Part shown: in pieces, positions 8,011-16,220 of the stretch
Layout: each line of letters starts with the position of its first letter
How positions within the stretch are numbered: the first letter of the stretch is position 1
Source: an uncultured Eubacteriales bacterium
Lineage (GTDB): Bacteria > Bacillota > Clostridia > Oscillospirales > CAG-272
Length of the DNA: 33,742 bases
Assembly (NCBI GenBank): GCA_900544985.1
Contig: UQXK01000015.1
Location: forward strand, 1 to 33,742
Direction: 5' to 3'
The notes under the pieces: model-generated
Database searches by the model: none
Seen by the model: only the letters and a program-made list of their open reading frames with translations
What the model was told of the DNA's origin: nothing
Translations under genes and position numbers: made by a program

Positions 8011-8041
8011 CTTACCTTTTTTTTAAAGGTAAGCCAAAGAA
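8011..8041 (+). repeat. Minimal repeat copy: H1 hairpin only
   Basis: CTTACCTTT (8011-8019) pairs with AAAGGTAAG (8025-8033) and is followed by CCAAAGAA, the sequence that follows H1 in other copies. It lies three bases after the mnmM stop and could serve as a weak 3'-end hairpin. Confidence 0.55.
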
Positions 8042-8111
8042 TTTTTCTTCAAAAAACCGATTTTTTCCGATTGCGTTTGCAGTTAAAACACACAGCAGAT
8101 AAAGTCCAAAT

Positions 8112-8153
8112 AAAAACGGCAAGATGAACAAATATGTCCATCTTGCCGTTTTT
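8112..8153. terminator. Bidirectional terminator between mnmM and the leftward membrane-protein gene
   Basis: Fifteen-bp perfect stem (8112-8126 with 8139-8153) with A-tract and T-tract flanks on both strands, placed between convergent genes. The right edge overlaps the last base of the leftward gene. Confidence 0.88.
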
Positions 8154-8491
8154 CAATCGAGCACTACTGATTTTTTCTTTCCGTTTTTCTTTCTCGGATA
8201 TTCTCTTACACGAATGACGAAATCGAGGTTTATGACTTCTTCTGTTCCGGCATGCGTAACAAATACGGCTCCGTTATCCACCGATTTTACAGTACATTCT
8301 ATCGCATTTCCGTCAAAAGTATATATAAAACATTCTTTATCTATAAAACGCTTGACAAGCTCTTCCATTTGCTTTCTGCCTTTCTTTTTGTTTTTTATAA
8401 ATTTAAGCATTATAAATTTTTTGTTTCTTCTGCCTTGAAAAACCACAAACAACAGCGGAAGAAATATCAAAATATAAAATATTGGATTCAA
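8153..8491 (-). CDS. Membrane-anchored small protein of unknown function
   Basis: A 112-residue protein: one N-terminal transmembrane helix (IFYILIFLPLLFVVF, residues 4-18), a lysine/arginine-rich linker, then a compact beta-rich domain from about residue 42 with a short-strand pattern (CFIYTFDGNAIECTVKSVD, GAVFVTHA, LDFVIRVREY). The pattern is reminiscent of Sm-like or small-barrel folds, which is inference. The start is TTG at 8491, supported by GGAGGAG eight bases upstream; no ATG occurs before residue 28. It lies downstream of proC in the same direction with a 98-bp gap. Confidence 0.7.
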   Translation of the reverse strand: MNPIFYILIFLPLLFVVFQGRRNKKFIMLKFIKNKKKGRKQMEELVKRFIDKECFIYTFDGNAIECTVKSVDNGAVFVTHAGTEEVINLDFVIRVREYPRKKNGKKKSVVLD

Positions 8492-8589
8492 AATCCGTCT
8501 CCTCCGATTTGTTAATCCAAATGACTATAAACCACATATATGCTTTAACCGCATATATCATATCATTTTTTGTTATGAAAAAGTATTGT

Positions 8590-9399
8590 TTATTTTCCGA
8601 GCTCTTTCGTTCTCTCGAACGCCGCGTTTACCGCGTCAATGACAGAAGCGCGAAAACCGCCTTTTTCAAGCGCGAACGTTCCCGCAATAGTGCTTCCAGC
8701 GGGACTGCAAACCGCGTCTTTAAGCTCTTCCGGATGTCTCCCGCTCACTTTTCCGAGCTTTGCCGCACCGATAAGCGTTTGCTCTGCATATTTTACAGCC
8801 GCGGCGCGCGAAAGACCGCACTTGACTCCACCGTCCGCCATCGCCTCTATAAACATATACACAAAAGCGGGACCGCACCCCGAAACGGCACAGCCTGCGT
8901 CGATAAGATTTTCGGGAAGCTTATCGAGTTCTCCCGCGGCGCTCATAAATCCGAGAAAGTCCTTTTCCGATGACGGGTCGACAAGAGAGTTTACGGTGTA
9001 AAGTATCATACCCTCGCCGACTTCGACAGCTGTATTCGGCATTATGCGTATAGTAGGATACCATGCGTCCGCATAAAGATTTATTTTTTCAACAGATACG
9101 CCTGCCGCCATGCTGACAAGTATGAATTTATCCTTTCTCGATTTAAGTATATCGGAAATCTCCTCTATCGTATCGGAAAGCATTTGCGGCTTTACGCCGA
9201 GGAAAATATATCTGCACTCCGACGCTATCGTATTTATATCGACAGCGCGTGCGCCCGTTCTACTTGCAAGTTCGCTCGCTTTTTCCGTATTCTTATCGCA
9301 AAGGAGAACATTCTCCCCCGTGACTGCACGGCAAACGGCGGTGGCAAGCGCGCCGCCCATATTCCCCGTTCCGATAAAGCCTATTTTATAAGATTCCAT
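8590..9399 (-). CDS. proC: Pyrroline-5-carboxylate reductase
   Basis: Last proline step, reducing pyrroline-5-carboxylate with NAD(P)H. The Rossmann motif GFIGTGNMGGAL is at residues 7-18. The C-terminal dimer domain carries SGCGPAFVYMFIEAMADGGVKCGL and the family signature ending in SPAGSTIAGTFALEKGGFR. A length of 269 residues is usual. ATG start has GGAGG directly upstream, and the gap to proA is 12 bp, so it is the third gene of the proBAC operon. Confidence 0.96.
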   Translation of the reverse strand: MESYKIGFIGTGNMGGALATAVCRAVTGENVLLCDKNTEKASELASRTGARAVDINTIASECRYIFLGVKPQMLSDTIEEISDILKSRKDKFILVSMAAGVSVEKINLYADAWYPTIRIMPNTAVEVGEGMILYTVNSLVDPSSEKDFLGFMSAAGELDKLPENLIDAGCAVSGCGPAFVYMFIEAMADGGVKCGLSRAAAVKYAEQTLIGAAKLGKVSGRHPEELKDAVCSPAGSTIAGTFALEKGGFRASVIDAVNAAFERTKELGK

Positions 9400-9411
9400 A
9401 TTTTCCTCCGT

Positions 9412-10668
9412 TTATCTTATCTGACCGTTTCCCAAGATAACATATTTATAAGATGTAAGTTCGCATATTCCCATAGGACCTCTGGCGTGGAGCTTCTGCG
9501 TGGATATTCCCATTTCGCAACCTAGCCCGAATTCTCCGCCGTCGGTAAATCTCGTGGACGCGTTGACATAGACCGCCGCGCTGTCCACGGTTTTCGTAAA
9601 CAGTTCCGCATTTTCTTTATCATTTGTAATAATAGCATCACTGTGCTTTGTGGAATGACTGTCTATATGAAGTATAGCTTCTTTTATATTATCGACTATC
9701 TTTACCGCGAGCACGTAATCGAGAAACTCCGTGTCGAAATCGTTTTCTCCCGCTTCTTTTCCGCTTATAATTTCCGCGGCTCTTTTGCAAAGGCGAAGCT
9801 CCACGGGAATCTTCCCATCGGAAATTCTATTATCAACAAGTCTCTCTTTCAAAAGCGGCAAAAATTTTTCCGCTATATCGGCATTTACGAGAAGTACCTC
9901 TTCCGCATTGCATACCGAAGGACGGCTCGTTTTTGCGTTTTCTATTATATCGAGAGCCATGTCGATATCGGCGCTCTTGTCAACATATATATGGCATATG
10001 CCCGTTCCCGTCTGGATACACGGAACTTTTGCGTTTTCAACGCACGCGCGTATAAGCCCCGCGCCGCCGCGCGGTATAAGAAGATCGACATATCCCGTCG
10101 CCGTCATGATTTCGTTTGCGCTCTCTCTTGTCGTATCTGTAACAAGATTTATAAGGTCCTCCGGAAGGCCTGCAAGTGCAAGACCGCGGCGAAGCGAGCT
10201 CACTATCGCGGAAGCGGACAAAAACGCTTCTTTTCCCGAACGAAGCACGCAAGCATTGGAGCTTTTGAGGCAAAGAGCCGCGGCGTCGCTTGTCACGTTC
10301 GGTCTGCTTTCGTAAATTATTGCGACAACGCCGAAAGGCACGGAAATTTTATTTATTTTCAGTCCGCCGGGCGTTTCATGAGTCGAAAGGACTTTCCCCA
10401 CGGGATCGTCGAGAGAAACGAGCGCACGCACGCCCTCCGCCATAGAGAATATTCTCTTCTCATCAAGGAAAAGACGGTCTATCATAACGTCGGAAATTTT
10501 TCCGCGGGCAGCCGATATATCTTCCCTGTTAGCCGCGATTATTTTTTCCGCATCTTCTTCAAGGCAATTTGCCATAGATAAAAGCGCCGCATTTTTTTCC
10601 TCGTTTGTCAAAAGAGAAAGCCTTCCGCGTACAGACGCGGCGCGGGCAAGAATTTCTTTTGTGGTCAT
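9412..10668 (-). CDS. proA: Gamma-glutamyl phosphate reductase
   Basis: Reduces gamma-glutamyl phosphate to glutamate semialdehyde with NADPH, an aldehyde-dehydrogenase fold. The catalytic cysteine is C253 in RPSVCNAEEVLL. Family blocks IIYESRPNVTSDAAALCLKS and IPRGGAGLI are present, and 418 residues is typical. The ribosome binding site AAGGGG lies inside the end of proB, with one base between the proB stop and the proA start, so kinase and reductase are translationally linked, matching their need to pass on an unstable intermediate. Confidence 0.97.
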   Translation of the reverse strand: MTTKEILARAASVRGRLSLLTNEEKNAALLSMANCLEEDAEKIIAANREDISAARGKISDVMIDRLFLDEKRIFSMAEGVRALVSLDDPVGKVLSTHETPGGLKINKISVPFGVVAIIYESRPNVTSDAAALCLKSSNACVLRSGKEAFLSASAIVSSLRRGLALAGLPEDLINLVTDTTRESANEIMTATGYVDLLIPRGGAGLIRACVENAKVPCIQTGTGICHIYVDKSADIDMALDIIENAKTSRPSVCNAEEVLLVNADIAEKFLPLLKERLVDNRISDGKIPVELRLCKRAAEIISGKEAGENDFDTEFLDYVLAVKIVDNIKEAILHIDSHSTKHSDAIITNDKENAELFTKTVDSAAVYVNASTRFTDGGEFGLGCEMGISTQKLHARGPMGICELTSYKYVILGNGQIR

Positions 10669-10669
10669 T

Positions 10670-11437
10670 TTATTTTTTCCCCTTGAATCTCGTTCCTATA
10701 TTTCCGCCCTCGGAAAGCGTGTAGAGAGCCGAGATATTATTTCCGTTTGTTATAACCATATCGGTCCCGTTTTTGGTGCAGATCTCGGCGGCGTGGATCT
10801 TAGTTATCATGCCGCCAGTGCCGAGCTCGGAATCGCTTCCGGTAGCAAGCGCCACTATCTCGGGAGTTATCTCCTCTACAACGGGAATGAGTTTTGCATC
10901 GGGGTCTTTATGCGGATCGGCGGTATAAAGTCCGTCTATATCGGAAAAAAGTATGAGCAAGTCGGCATTTACGCTTGACGCCACTATCGCTCCGAGCGTG
11001 TCGTTATCGCCTATCGCTATCTCCGCCGTCGCGACCGTATCGTTTTCATTTACTATCGGAAGAACACCGAGTTCGAGCATACGTGTTATCGTATTTTTGA
11101 AGTTCTGATGTCTTTCTTCATCCTCCACATCTGAATTTGTAAGAAGTATCTGCCCTACCGTATGATTGTATTCCGAAAACTGCTTGTCATATGTATACAT
11201 AAGTTCGCACTGTCCCACGGCGGCGGCAGCCTGTTTTGTGGGAATATCCTTCGGGCGGGAGGAAAGCATCATCTTTCCCGTTCCCATGGCAATAGCGCCC
11301 GAGGATACGAGCACTATTTCGTGCCCCGCGTTCATTATATCGCTTATCGTTTTGCAAAGCTCCTCCACAAGGCGAATATTCAGCCTGTATGTAGGATATG
11401 CAAGCGTTGATGTACCTATTTTTACAACGATTCTCAT
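10670..11437 (-). CDS. proB: Glutamate 5-kinase (short form without PUA domain)
   Basis: Phosphorylates glutamate, first step of proline synthesis. Amino-acid-kinase fold: VVKIGTSTL at the start, VSSGAIAMG, NENDTVATAEI and the substrate block FSDIDGLYTADPHKDPDA. At 255 residues it holds only the kinase domain and lacks the C-terminal PUA domain of the longer enzymes, a form common in Bacillota. ATG start has AAGGA seven bases upstream. First gene of proBAC, behind a good promoter. No T-box or other riboswitch was recognised upstream. Confidence 0.95.
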   Translation of the reverse strand: MRIVVKIGTSTLAYPTYRLNIRLVEELCKTISDIMNAGHEIVLVSSGAIAMGTGKMMLSSRPKDIPTKQAAAAVGQCELMYTYDKQFSEYNHTVGQILLTNSDVEDEERHQNFKNTITRMLELGVLPIVNENDTVATAEIAIGDNDTLGAIVASSVNADLLILFSDIDGLYTADPHKDPDAKLIPVVEEITPEIVALATGSDSELGTGGMITKIHAAEICTKNGTDMVITNGNNISALYTLSEGGNIGTRFKGKK

Positions 11438-11470
11438 ATTTGTGTCCTTAGATCATTTATTATTTTTTAT

Positions 11471-11499
11471 ATAGTATCACAAAACAGCTTTTTTTTCAA
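11471..11499 (-). promoter_or_regulatory. Promoter of proBAC
   Basis: Minus strand TTGAAA (11494-11499), 17-bp spacer, TACTAT (11471-11476), about 30 bases upstream of the proB ATG. The rest of the 321-bp gap 11438-11758 holds AT-rich DNA and the hairpin at 11674-11712. Confidence 0.6.
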
Positions 11500-11650
11500 C
11501 ATCTAAAAATATTTTTGATACAAATATATATAAAAAGCAAAGAGGTTCAAAAAATTTTCTTTTGCAAACAAAAATATAGATCAAAAAATCACCGTTCAAA
11601 TCGTAGCAAAACATTAAAGTTCACCTTATCACGATACAACGATTAAAGTT

Positions 11651-11712
11651 GCTTTAAGGAACTTTGCCCCAAAGACGTTAAGTGGGTTGAATTACAACCA
11701 CCTTTAAACGTC
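11651..11712. repeat. Hairpin-bearing element similar to one at 29.39 kb
   Basis: A strong imperfect inverted repeat, GACGTTAAGTGGGTTG (from 11674) against CAACCACCTTTAAACGTC (to 11712), preceded by CCCCAAAGACGTT and a small AAAGTT/AACTTT stem. The CCAAAGACGTT core and the CACC-TTTAA-ACG part recur around 29391-29431. It lies between the leftward GNAT gene and the proB promoter region; no U-tract follows. Confidence 0.5.
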
Positions 11713-11758
11713 AAGTGTTGAATCTGCTACCTTCTTGGGCGTGGTATTTACGGCAATG

Positions 11759-12253
11759 TTATACACACGGATATCTCAGATAATAGTAATCGTTATTTTC
11801 CATCACATCGGTTTTCTCAAAGCCATTACGTATATAGAATTTTTCGGCTTTGTGATTGTCTTTATGGCAACCAAGCGCAATGGGACGCACGCCAAATTCG
11901 CGATAGCACATATCGATAACACTTTCCAAAACATACGCGCCTATGCCCTGACCGCGATATCGGTTGTCGATTACAAATCCCATAAGCCGATAAAACGGTA
12001 TCTTTTTCATTTCATCGGGGTCCGTTTCCCACGGAATCGCTTCGCCGAGAAGGATAACTCCGATATAGATATCTTTATATTTTATCGCATATGTATGTCC
12101 AAGACAATTATGCTCAATGCCATACTGTGTAAGTTCCATTATAGTATCCACACTATCAACAAAATCTTCGCTGATATCTTCTCTGCGGATTTTTCTTACC
12201 CATTCTATATTAGATTTTGTCAGCAATTCAAATTGTATATCTTCCTTATCCAT
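11759..12253 (-). CDS. GNAT-family N-acetyltransferase
   Basis: A 164-residue GNAT protein that would transfer acetyl from acetyl-CoA to an amine; the substrate is unknown. The acetyl-CoA pyrophosphate loop is RYRGQGIGAYVLE (an R/QxxGxG/A motif), followed by the C-terminal HKDNHKAEKFYIRNGFEKTD typical of the fold. An in-frame upstream start at 12289 exists, but ATG 12253 has GGAGG six bases upstream, and the extra residues would be encoded by one arm of an inverted repeat. The gene has its own promoter and an unusual hairpin leader. Confidence 0.88.
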   Translation of the reverse strand: MDKEDIQFELLTKSNIEWVRKIRREDISEDFVDSVDTIMELTQYGIEHNCLGHTYAIKYKDIYIGVILLGEAIPWETDPDEMKKIPFYRLMGFVIDNRYRGQGIGAYVLESVIDMCYREFGVRPIALGCHKDNHKAEKFYIRNGFEKTDVMENNDYYYLRYPCV

Positions 12254-12272
12254 ATTTTCCTCCGCGATATGC

Positions 12273-12310
12273 AACTGCAAGAAAAGCAAAAATTACTGTT
12301 TCTTGCAGTT
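12273..12310 (-). promoter_or_regulatory. Perfect 12-bp inverted repeat in the GNAT leader
   Basis: Arms 12273-12284 and 12299-12310 (AACTGCAAGAAA and its complement) with a 14-base spacer. It starts three bases after the -10 hexamer and ends about 20 bases before the start codon. It could be a repressor operator at the transcription start or a leader hairpin. No U-run, so not a terminator. Confidence 0.55.
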
Positions 12311-12312
12311 AC

Positions 12313-12340
12313 ATTATATCAAAGTCAAATAAAAAAGCAA
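12313..12340 (-). promoter_or_regulatory. Promoter of the GNAT gene
   Basis: Minus strand TTGCTT (12335-12340), 16-bp spacer, TATAAT (12313-12318) with TGa extended -10. The -35 overlaps the 3' end of the neighbouring terminator. Confidence 0.5.
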
Positions 12341-12367
12341 GGACTGTCTGTATGATCCTTGCTTTTT
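12332..12367. terminator. Terminator after the small membrane protein gene
   Basis: Twelve-bp perfect stem (12332-12343 with 12356-12367) ending in T-tracts on both strands. It terminates the acyl-CoA synthetase/small protein unit on the minus strand. Confidence 0.85.
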
Positions 12368-12404
12368 ATCATGTGAAACGCACAAAACATAGCGTTTTTA
12401 TTCT

Positions 12405-12629
12405 TTAAATTTCGTTATCCTCGGATATATCCCAGTCGTCGTCTTCGTCGTTTTCCCAGAACAGCTGTGTGAAAGATTTGCGGAAAAGATTCATAAGGCA
12501 GATTATTCCGCTGAGGATCGTAACAAGTCCGACGGAAGCGAGAAATCTCATTTTTTTACGTTTTTTCGCTTCGCTTTTTTTGATCTCGGCGATATTTTTT
12601 TCTACATTCTCATTGTTTTGCATACTCAT
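12405..12629 (-). CDS. Small single-pass membrane protein with acidic tail
   Basis: About 74 residues: a charged N-terminus rich in Asn/Glu/Lys, a KKSEAKKRKK basic stretch, one hydrophobic helix (FLASVGLVTILSGIICLMNLF), and an acidic tail NDEDDDWDISEDNE. The positive-inside rule puts the N-terminus in the cytoplasm. The ATG at 12629 follows the acyl-CoA synthetase stop by two bases and has AAGGAG five bases upstream. No family recognised; coupling to the synthetase suggests a partner or anchor, which is inference. Confidence 0.65.
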   Translation of the reverse strand: MSMQNNENVEKNIAEIKKSEAKKRKKMRFLASVGLVTILSGIICLMNLFRKSFTQLFWENDEDDDWDISEDNEI

Positions 12630-12631
12630 TT

Positions 12632-14371
12632 TCACTCCTTTTCTGAATTATTTGTTTCTTCGGAATTTTCCTCTTCCTCGGAAAGATTTTCTTTCAAATA
12701 TCTTTTAACCTTGCGTGTAGTGGTCTTTACAAAATCCTTTTTGCGGATTTTAAGAGAATGAACTGATTTGAACGCGGGAAGCTTTGCGTTTACTCCCTTT
12801 ACTATATTCAAGATGAGTTTTCTCACTTCTTCGTCGTAGTTTTCGCTCTCGGGCGTTATTCCCTTTTCCGCAAGGACTTCGTTTACCTCTTCATAGTTGG
12901 GATAAACAGACGCCGCAACTACAATTTTTTCGTCCTTCTCTTCTCCGAAGACAAGACATTCCGAAACAAGCTTGCTCTCGGACAGATAATACTCTATCTC
13001 CTCGGGGAAAATCTTTTTTCCGTTCGATGTGACGATCATGCTCTTGCGCCTGCCTACTATACTGTAAGATCCGTTCGGATTCTTTTTCGCAAGGTCTCCC
13101 GTAAGGAAATATCCGTCGAGCATGACACGCGCCGTTTCCTCGGGATTTTTATAATATCCGATCATGACATTGGAGCCTTTTACCGCAAGCTCTCCCACCC
13201 CCTCGCTGTTTTCGTCTATAATTTTTACTTTAACGCCGGTTATGGGATAACCTATATCGTCCGCGCACTGATAAAAATCGTTGTGCATTATGCAGACAGG
13301 CGCCGTTTCCGTGAGCCCGTATCCGACATATACGGTTATACCGAAACGCATATAATCTTCAAAAACCTCGGGCGCAAGAGAAGCCGCGCCGCAGAGCACC
13401 GCGCGAAGCCTGCCGCCAAAAGCGGAGCTTACAGCCGAGAATATCTTTCTCGCGCGTTTATCGTTATTCGAGGCGAACATTTTCGCAAAGGTGCGCTGCA
13501 AACCGAGAACGGTGTTTCCCATAAAAATCTTTTCGTAATTTTTAAGGATCTTGTTTCGCAGTTTTTCGAGAACGACGGGGACCGCAACAAGAACCGTCGG
13601 AGAAAAATCTTTAAAATCAGACTGCAAATACCTCAGAGAATCATTGTAAGCGATACTTGCGCCCGCATAAAAAATCGAAAGGAAATCCGCCATACAAGCA
13701 TAAGTATGGTGAAGCGGGAGAACAGAGAGGACGCGGTCCGTCTCGTATATTCTCACGCGTCTTGTAACGTGCATTATATCGGAGCAGATGTTGTACTGCG
13801 AAAGCATAACGCCTTTTGCCGCGCCCGTAGTGCCCGATGTGTATATAAGAATTCCGAGCGCGTTCGGATCTATCTCGTGTTCTTCGTAAGACCTGTCGTC
13901 AAGCGTGCGAAGCGCGTTTCCGCGTTCCGTAAATTCGTCATATGACGACATCGGAAGTCTTATTATATTTTCGGGAAGTGCTTCGCATTTTGCGGCGCAA
14001 TCGTCGGAATATGCTATTGCCGCTATTTCCGAATCTGCGGCAAGATATTTTAGTTCTTCTTCCTTTATTTCACGGTCAAAAGGGACGACAATTCCGACGC
14101 CCGCCGTAACTGTAAGATAAGTAAGCGCCCAACGGTAAGAATTTTTTGCTATTATACCGATCTTTTTGTTTTCAAGTCCGAGAGAATTAAAATAAGCGGA
14201 AAGCGCTTTTATATCATTGTAAACCTCGGAAAAGGTTTTCTCCGCTATTCCCTCTTTCGTATGCCAAAGAAAAGCCGTATTGTCCGCATATTCCTGTGCG
14301 CTGCCGTCGACTATATCCTTCATCGTCATTATATCGCGGACGTCATAGACAAAATCGTGTTGTTTTTTCAT
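12632..14371 (-). CDS. Long-chain acyl-CoA synthetase-like AMP-binding enzyme
   Basis: ANL-superfamily adenylate-forming enzyme of 579 residues, expected to activate a fatty acid via acyl-AMP to acyl-CoA. The P-loop GILIYTSGTTGAAKGVML is at residues 173-190, the A5 motif YGLTETAPV is near 351-359, TGDLA with the aspartate is near 424-428, and the hinge block VGRRKSMIVTSNGKKIFPEE is at 439-458. The C-terminal catalytic lysine is probably K554 in KTTTRKVKR. All motifs are intact. The sequence resembles FadD/AMP-ligase homologues of Clostridia, but acid chain length cannot be told. ATG start has GAGG eight bases upstream. Confidence 0.9.
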   Translation of the reverse strand: MKKQHDFVYDVRDIMTMKDIVDGSAQEYADNTAFLWHTKEGIAEKTFSEVYNDIKALSAYFNSLGLENKKIGIIAKNSYRWALTYLTVTAGVGIVVPFDREIKEEELKYLAADSEIAAIAYSDDCAAKCEALPENIIRLPMSSYDEFTERGNALRTLDDRSYEEHEIDPNALGILIYTSGTTGAAKGVMLSQYNICSDIMHVTRRVRIYETDRVLSVLPLHHTYACMADFLSIFYAGASIAYNDSLRYLQSDFKDFSPTVLVAVPVVLEKLRNKILKNYEKIFMGNTVLGLQRTFAKMFASNNDKRARKIFSAVSSAFGGRLRAVLCGAASLAPEVFEDYMRFGITVYVGYGLTETAPVCIMHNDFYQCADDIGYPITGVKVKIIDENSEGVGELAVKGSNVMIGYYKNPEETARVMLDGYFLTGDLAKKNPNGSYSIVGRRKSMIVTSNGKKIFPEEIEYYLSESKLVSECLVFGEEKDEKIVVAASVYPNYEEVNEVLAEKGITPESENYDEEVRKLILNIVKGVNAKLPAFKSVHSLKIRKKDFVKTTTRKVKRYLKENLSEEEENSEETNNSEKE

Positions 14372-14485
14372 TATGGAAGCCTCTTTTCATTTAAAGAAAA
14401 AATCTTTCTTATGATATTATATTACCACAGACACGGTTTTCATGTATGAAGCGAATATGAATTTTATGAAAATTAAAAGAGTGTA

Positions 14486-15403
14486 TTACTTCAAAAATCC
14501 CATTATTATTTTTTCTTCCGCTTCGGATTCGGTAAGACCGAGAGTGCGCAATTTCATTATCTGCTCTCCCGCGATTTTTCCTATCGCCGCCTCGTGGATA
14601 AGGGACGCATCATCGTGCTCTGCGGAAAGAGACGGAGAAGCATAGACTTTTCCGTTACCGGAAAGTATCGCGTCGCATTCGGAATGTCCCGTGCAGGCGT
14701 TTTTGCCTATTATGCGGGAAGAATACTCCTGTTTCGAATTCCCCTTCGCGACAGAACGCGATACTATATCGGCGCCCGAATTTTCGCCGACAAGTTCGAC
14801 CTCGAAATCCGTTTTCGCCGTCTCGTCTCCGTCGGTAAGAAGTCTCTCGCGGACGACCATTTTCGCGTTCGCCGCAAGAGTGGCTTTTGTCTTTCTGTCC
14901 GTCGAATCAACGCCTGAAAGCTGGATCGTATCCATTGTAAGCGTTGCCCCGTCCTCCAAATACGCTTCCGTGACGGGATTTATTCTCTTTGCACCGTTTC
15001 CCTTGCCGGTGCCTATATGTTTTTCTTTGTAGAGGACCTTTGCGCCTTTTCCTATAAAGAAACGGTGTATTCCGTTGTGCTTAGCCTCTCCCTCGCCGTC
15101 GGAATGAACGCCGCAGCCTGCGACGATCACGACATCGGCATTTTCCCCTATATAAAAATCGTTATATACGATGTCGTCGATTCCGCCCACCGTAACGCAT
15201 GCGGGAATATATGCCGTCTCCCCCACCGTTCCGGGCAAAACGTTTATTACAATTCCGGGCGCGTCGCTTTTTGCTTCTATCTTTATATGATCGGTGGACT
15301 GTCTGCCGGCGCACATCCCGTTTTCGCGTATATTATATGCTCCCTTGAATTCTCCGTCAAAATCCGATACGGTTTTCAAGAGTTCTTTTGTGGTATCGTT
15401 CAT
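14486..15403 (-). CDS. sufB: SufB/SufD-type Fe-S scaffold (minimal SUF, SmsB-like)
   Basis: SufBD-core protein of 305 residues, the scaffold on which iron-sulfur clusters are built with SufC. The right-handed beta-helix repeats are followed by HSECDAIL with C243, matching the conserved Cys of SufB, and HEAAIGKI at residues 270-277, the conserved His-Glu block of the family. It is much shorter than the roughly 470-residue SufB of Bacillus. The ATG at 15403 overlaps the sufC stop by four bases and has AAGGAG nine bases upstream; an upstream in-frame start at 15430 is less likely. No sufS, sufU or sufD adjoins. Confidence 0.88.
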   Translation of the reverse strand: MNDTTKELLKTVSDFDGEFKGAYNIRENGMCAGRQSTDHIKIEAKSDAPGIVINVLPGTVGETAYIPACVTVGGIDDIVYNDFYIGENADVVIVAGCGVHSDGEGEAKHNGIHRFFIGKGAKVLYKEKHIGTGKGNGAKRINPVTEAYLEDGATLTMDTIQLSGVDSTDRKTKATLAANAKMVVRERLLTDGDETAKTDFEVELVGENSGADIVSRSVAKGNSKQEYSSRIIGKNACTGHSECDAILSGNGKVYASPSLSAEHDDASLIHEAAIGKIAGEQIMKLRTLGLTESEAEEKIIMGFLK

Positions 15404-16125
15404 CTCGCATTTCTCCTTTCGACAGGACATCCCGCAGCTTTTTCGCTTGCAAGAAGAGAAGGAAGTATCTTTTCCCTTTCTCCCATATCCTTTATCGCAC
15501 CGTTTGCGATAACTATTATCTCGTCGGCAATGTTGAGTATTCGTTCCTGATGAGAAATAATTATCTGCGTGGCGTCGCTTTTTCCTTTAAGCTCCTCAAA
15601 TACACTTATCAGCCCCGTAAAGCTCCAAAGGTCTATTCCCGCTTCCGGCTCATCGAAAACGGAATAAGCCGTTCCGCGCGCAAGGACGGTGGCTATCTCT
15701 ATTCTCTTTATTTCTCCGCCCGAAAGAGAGGAATCCACTTCTCTGTCTATATAGTCGCGCGTGCAAAGTCCTACCTTGCCCAGAAGATCGCATATTTCCG
15801 GATGAGAAAGCGTGTGTCCCGCCGAGAGTTCGAGAAGATCCCTTACCGTTATGCCTTTAAAGCGTACAGGCTGTTGGAAAGCAAAGCTTATACCGCGTTT
15901 TGCCCTTTCCGTTATGTCGAGAGACGTTATGTCGTCTCCGTCTACAATGATGCTTCCCGATGTGGGCGTTTCGATACCCGCGATTATCTTCGCAAGGCTC
16001 GTTTTGCCGCCGCCGTTGGGACCCGTTATGACAACAAGCTTTCCCTCGGGTATCTTCACGCTTATATTTTTTATTATGTCCTTGCCGTCGGGAAGACTCC
16101 ATGATATATGTTTTAGTTCGAGCAT
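15400..16125 (-). CDS. sufC: SufC-type Fe-S assembly ATPase
   Basis: ABC-type ATPase of 241 residues. Walker A GPNGGGKT is at residues 35-42, FAFQQPVRFKGITVRDLL holds the Q-loop, the signature SLSGGEIKR is near 133-141, and Walker B SVFDEPEAGIDL is typical of SufC, with the H-loop in IISHQERIL. It powers assembly on its partner SufB. GGAGG lies six bases before the ATG. First gene of a two-gene operon with a leader of about 170 bases containing inverted repeats. Confidence 0.93.
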   Translation of the reverse strand: MLELKHISWSLPDGKDIIKNISVKIPEGKLVVITGPNGGGKTSLAKIIAGIETPTSGSIIVDGDDITSLDITERAKRGISFAFQQPVRFKGITVRDLLELSAGHTLSHPEICDLLGKVGLCTRDYIDREVDSSLSGGEIKRIEIATVLARGTAYSVFDEPEAGIDLWSFTGLISVFEELKGKSDATQIIISHQERILNIADEIIVIANGAIKDMGEREKILPSLLASEKAAGCPVERRNAR

Positions 16126-16220
16126 CTTTTCCTCCGATTTTTTAAGAAAACCTTATTTTCATTTACATTTGATATAAACAACAGAGCATTATTCAATAAT
16201 AAGGTTGTCAAATAAACTCC

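Noticed and set aside
8536..8558. Terminator after proC
   Set aside because: ATATATGC/GCATATAT forms an 8-bp hairpin but no U-run follows on the proC strand.
9643..10581. A 312-codon plus-strand frame opposite proA
   Set aside because: Shadow of proA: Tyr/Arg/Phe-rich, no motif, no ribosome binding site.
11438..11758. T-box riboswitch before proBAC
   Set aside because: No T-box consensus, specifier loop or terminator/antiterminator pair was found; the promoter lies only about 30 bases before proB.
13283..13945. A 220-codon plus-strand frame opposite the acyl-CoA synthetase
   Set aside because: Antisense to intact P-loop and A5 motifs of the synthetase; product is Arg-rich and unlike any family.
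15388..16104. A 238-codon plus-strand frame opposite sufC
   Set aside because: Shadow frame of a conserved ATPase gene with low-complexity Tyr/Arg/Ser composition.
16206..16211. TTGACA as -35 of sufC
   Set aside because: The -35 is perfect on the minus strand, but no acceptable -10 lies 15-19 bases downstream.
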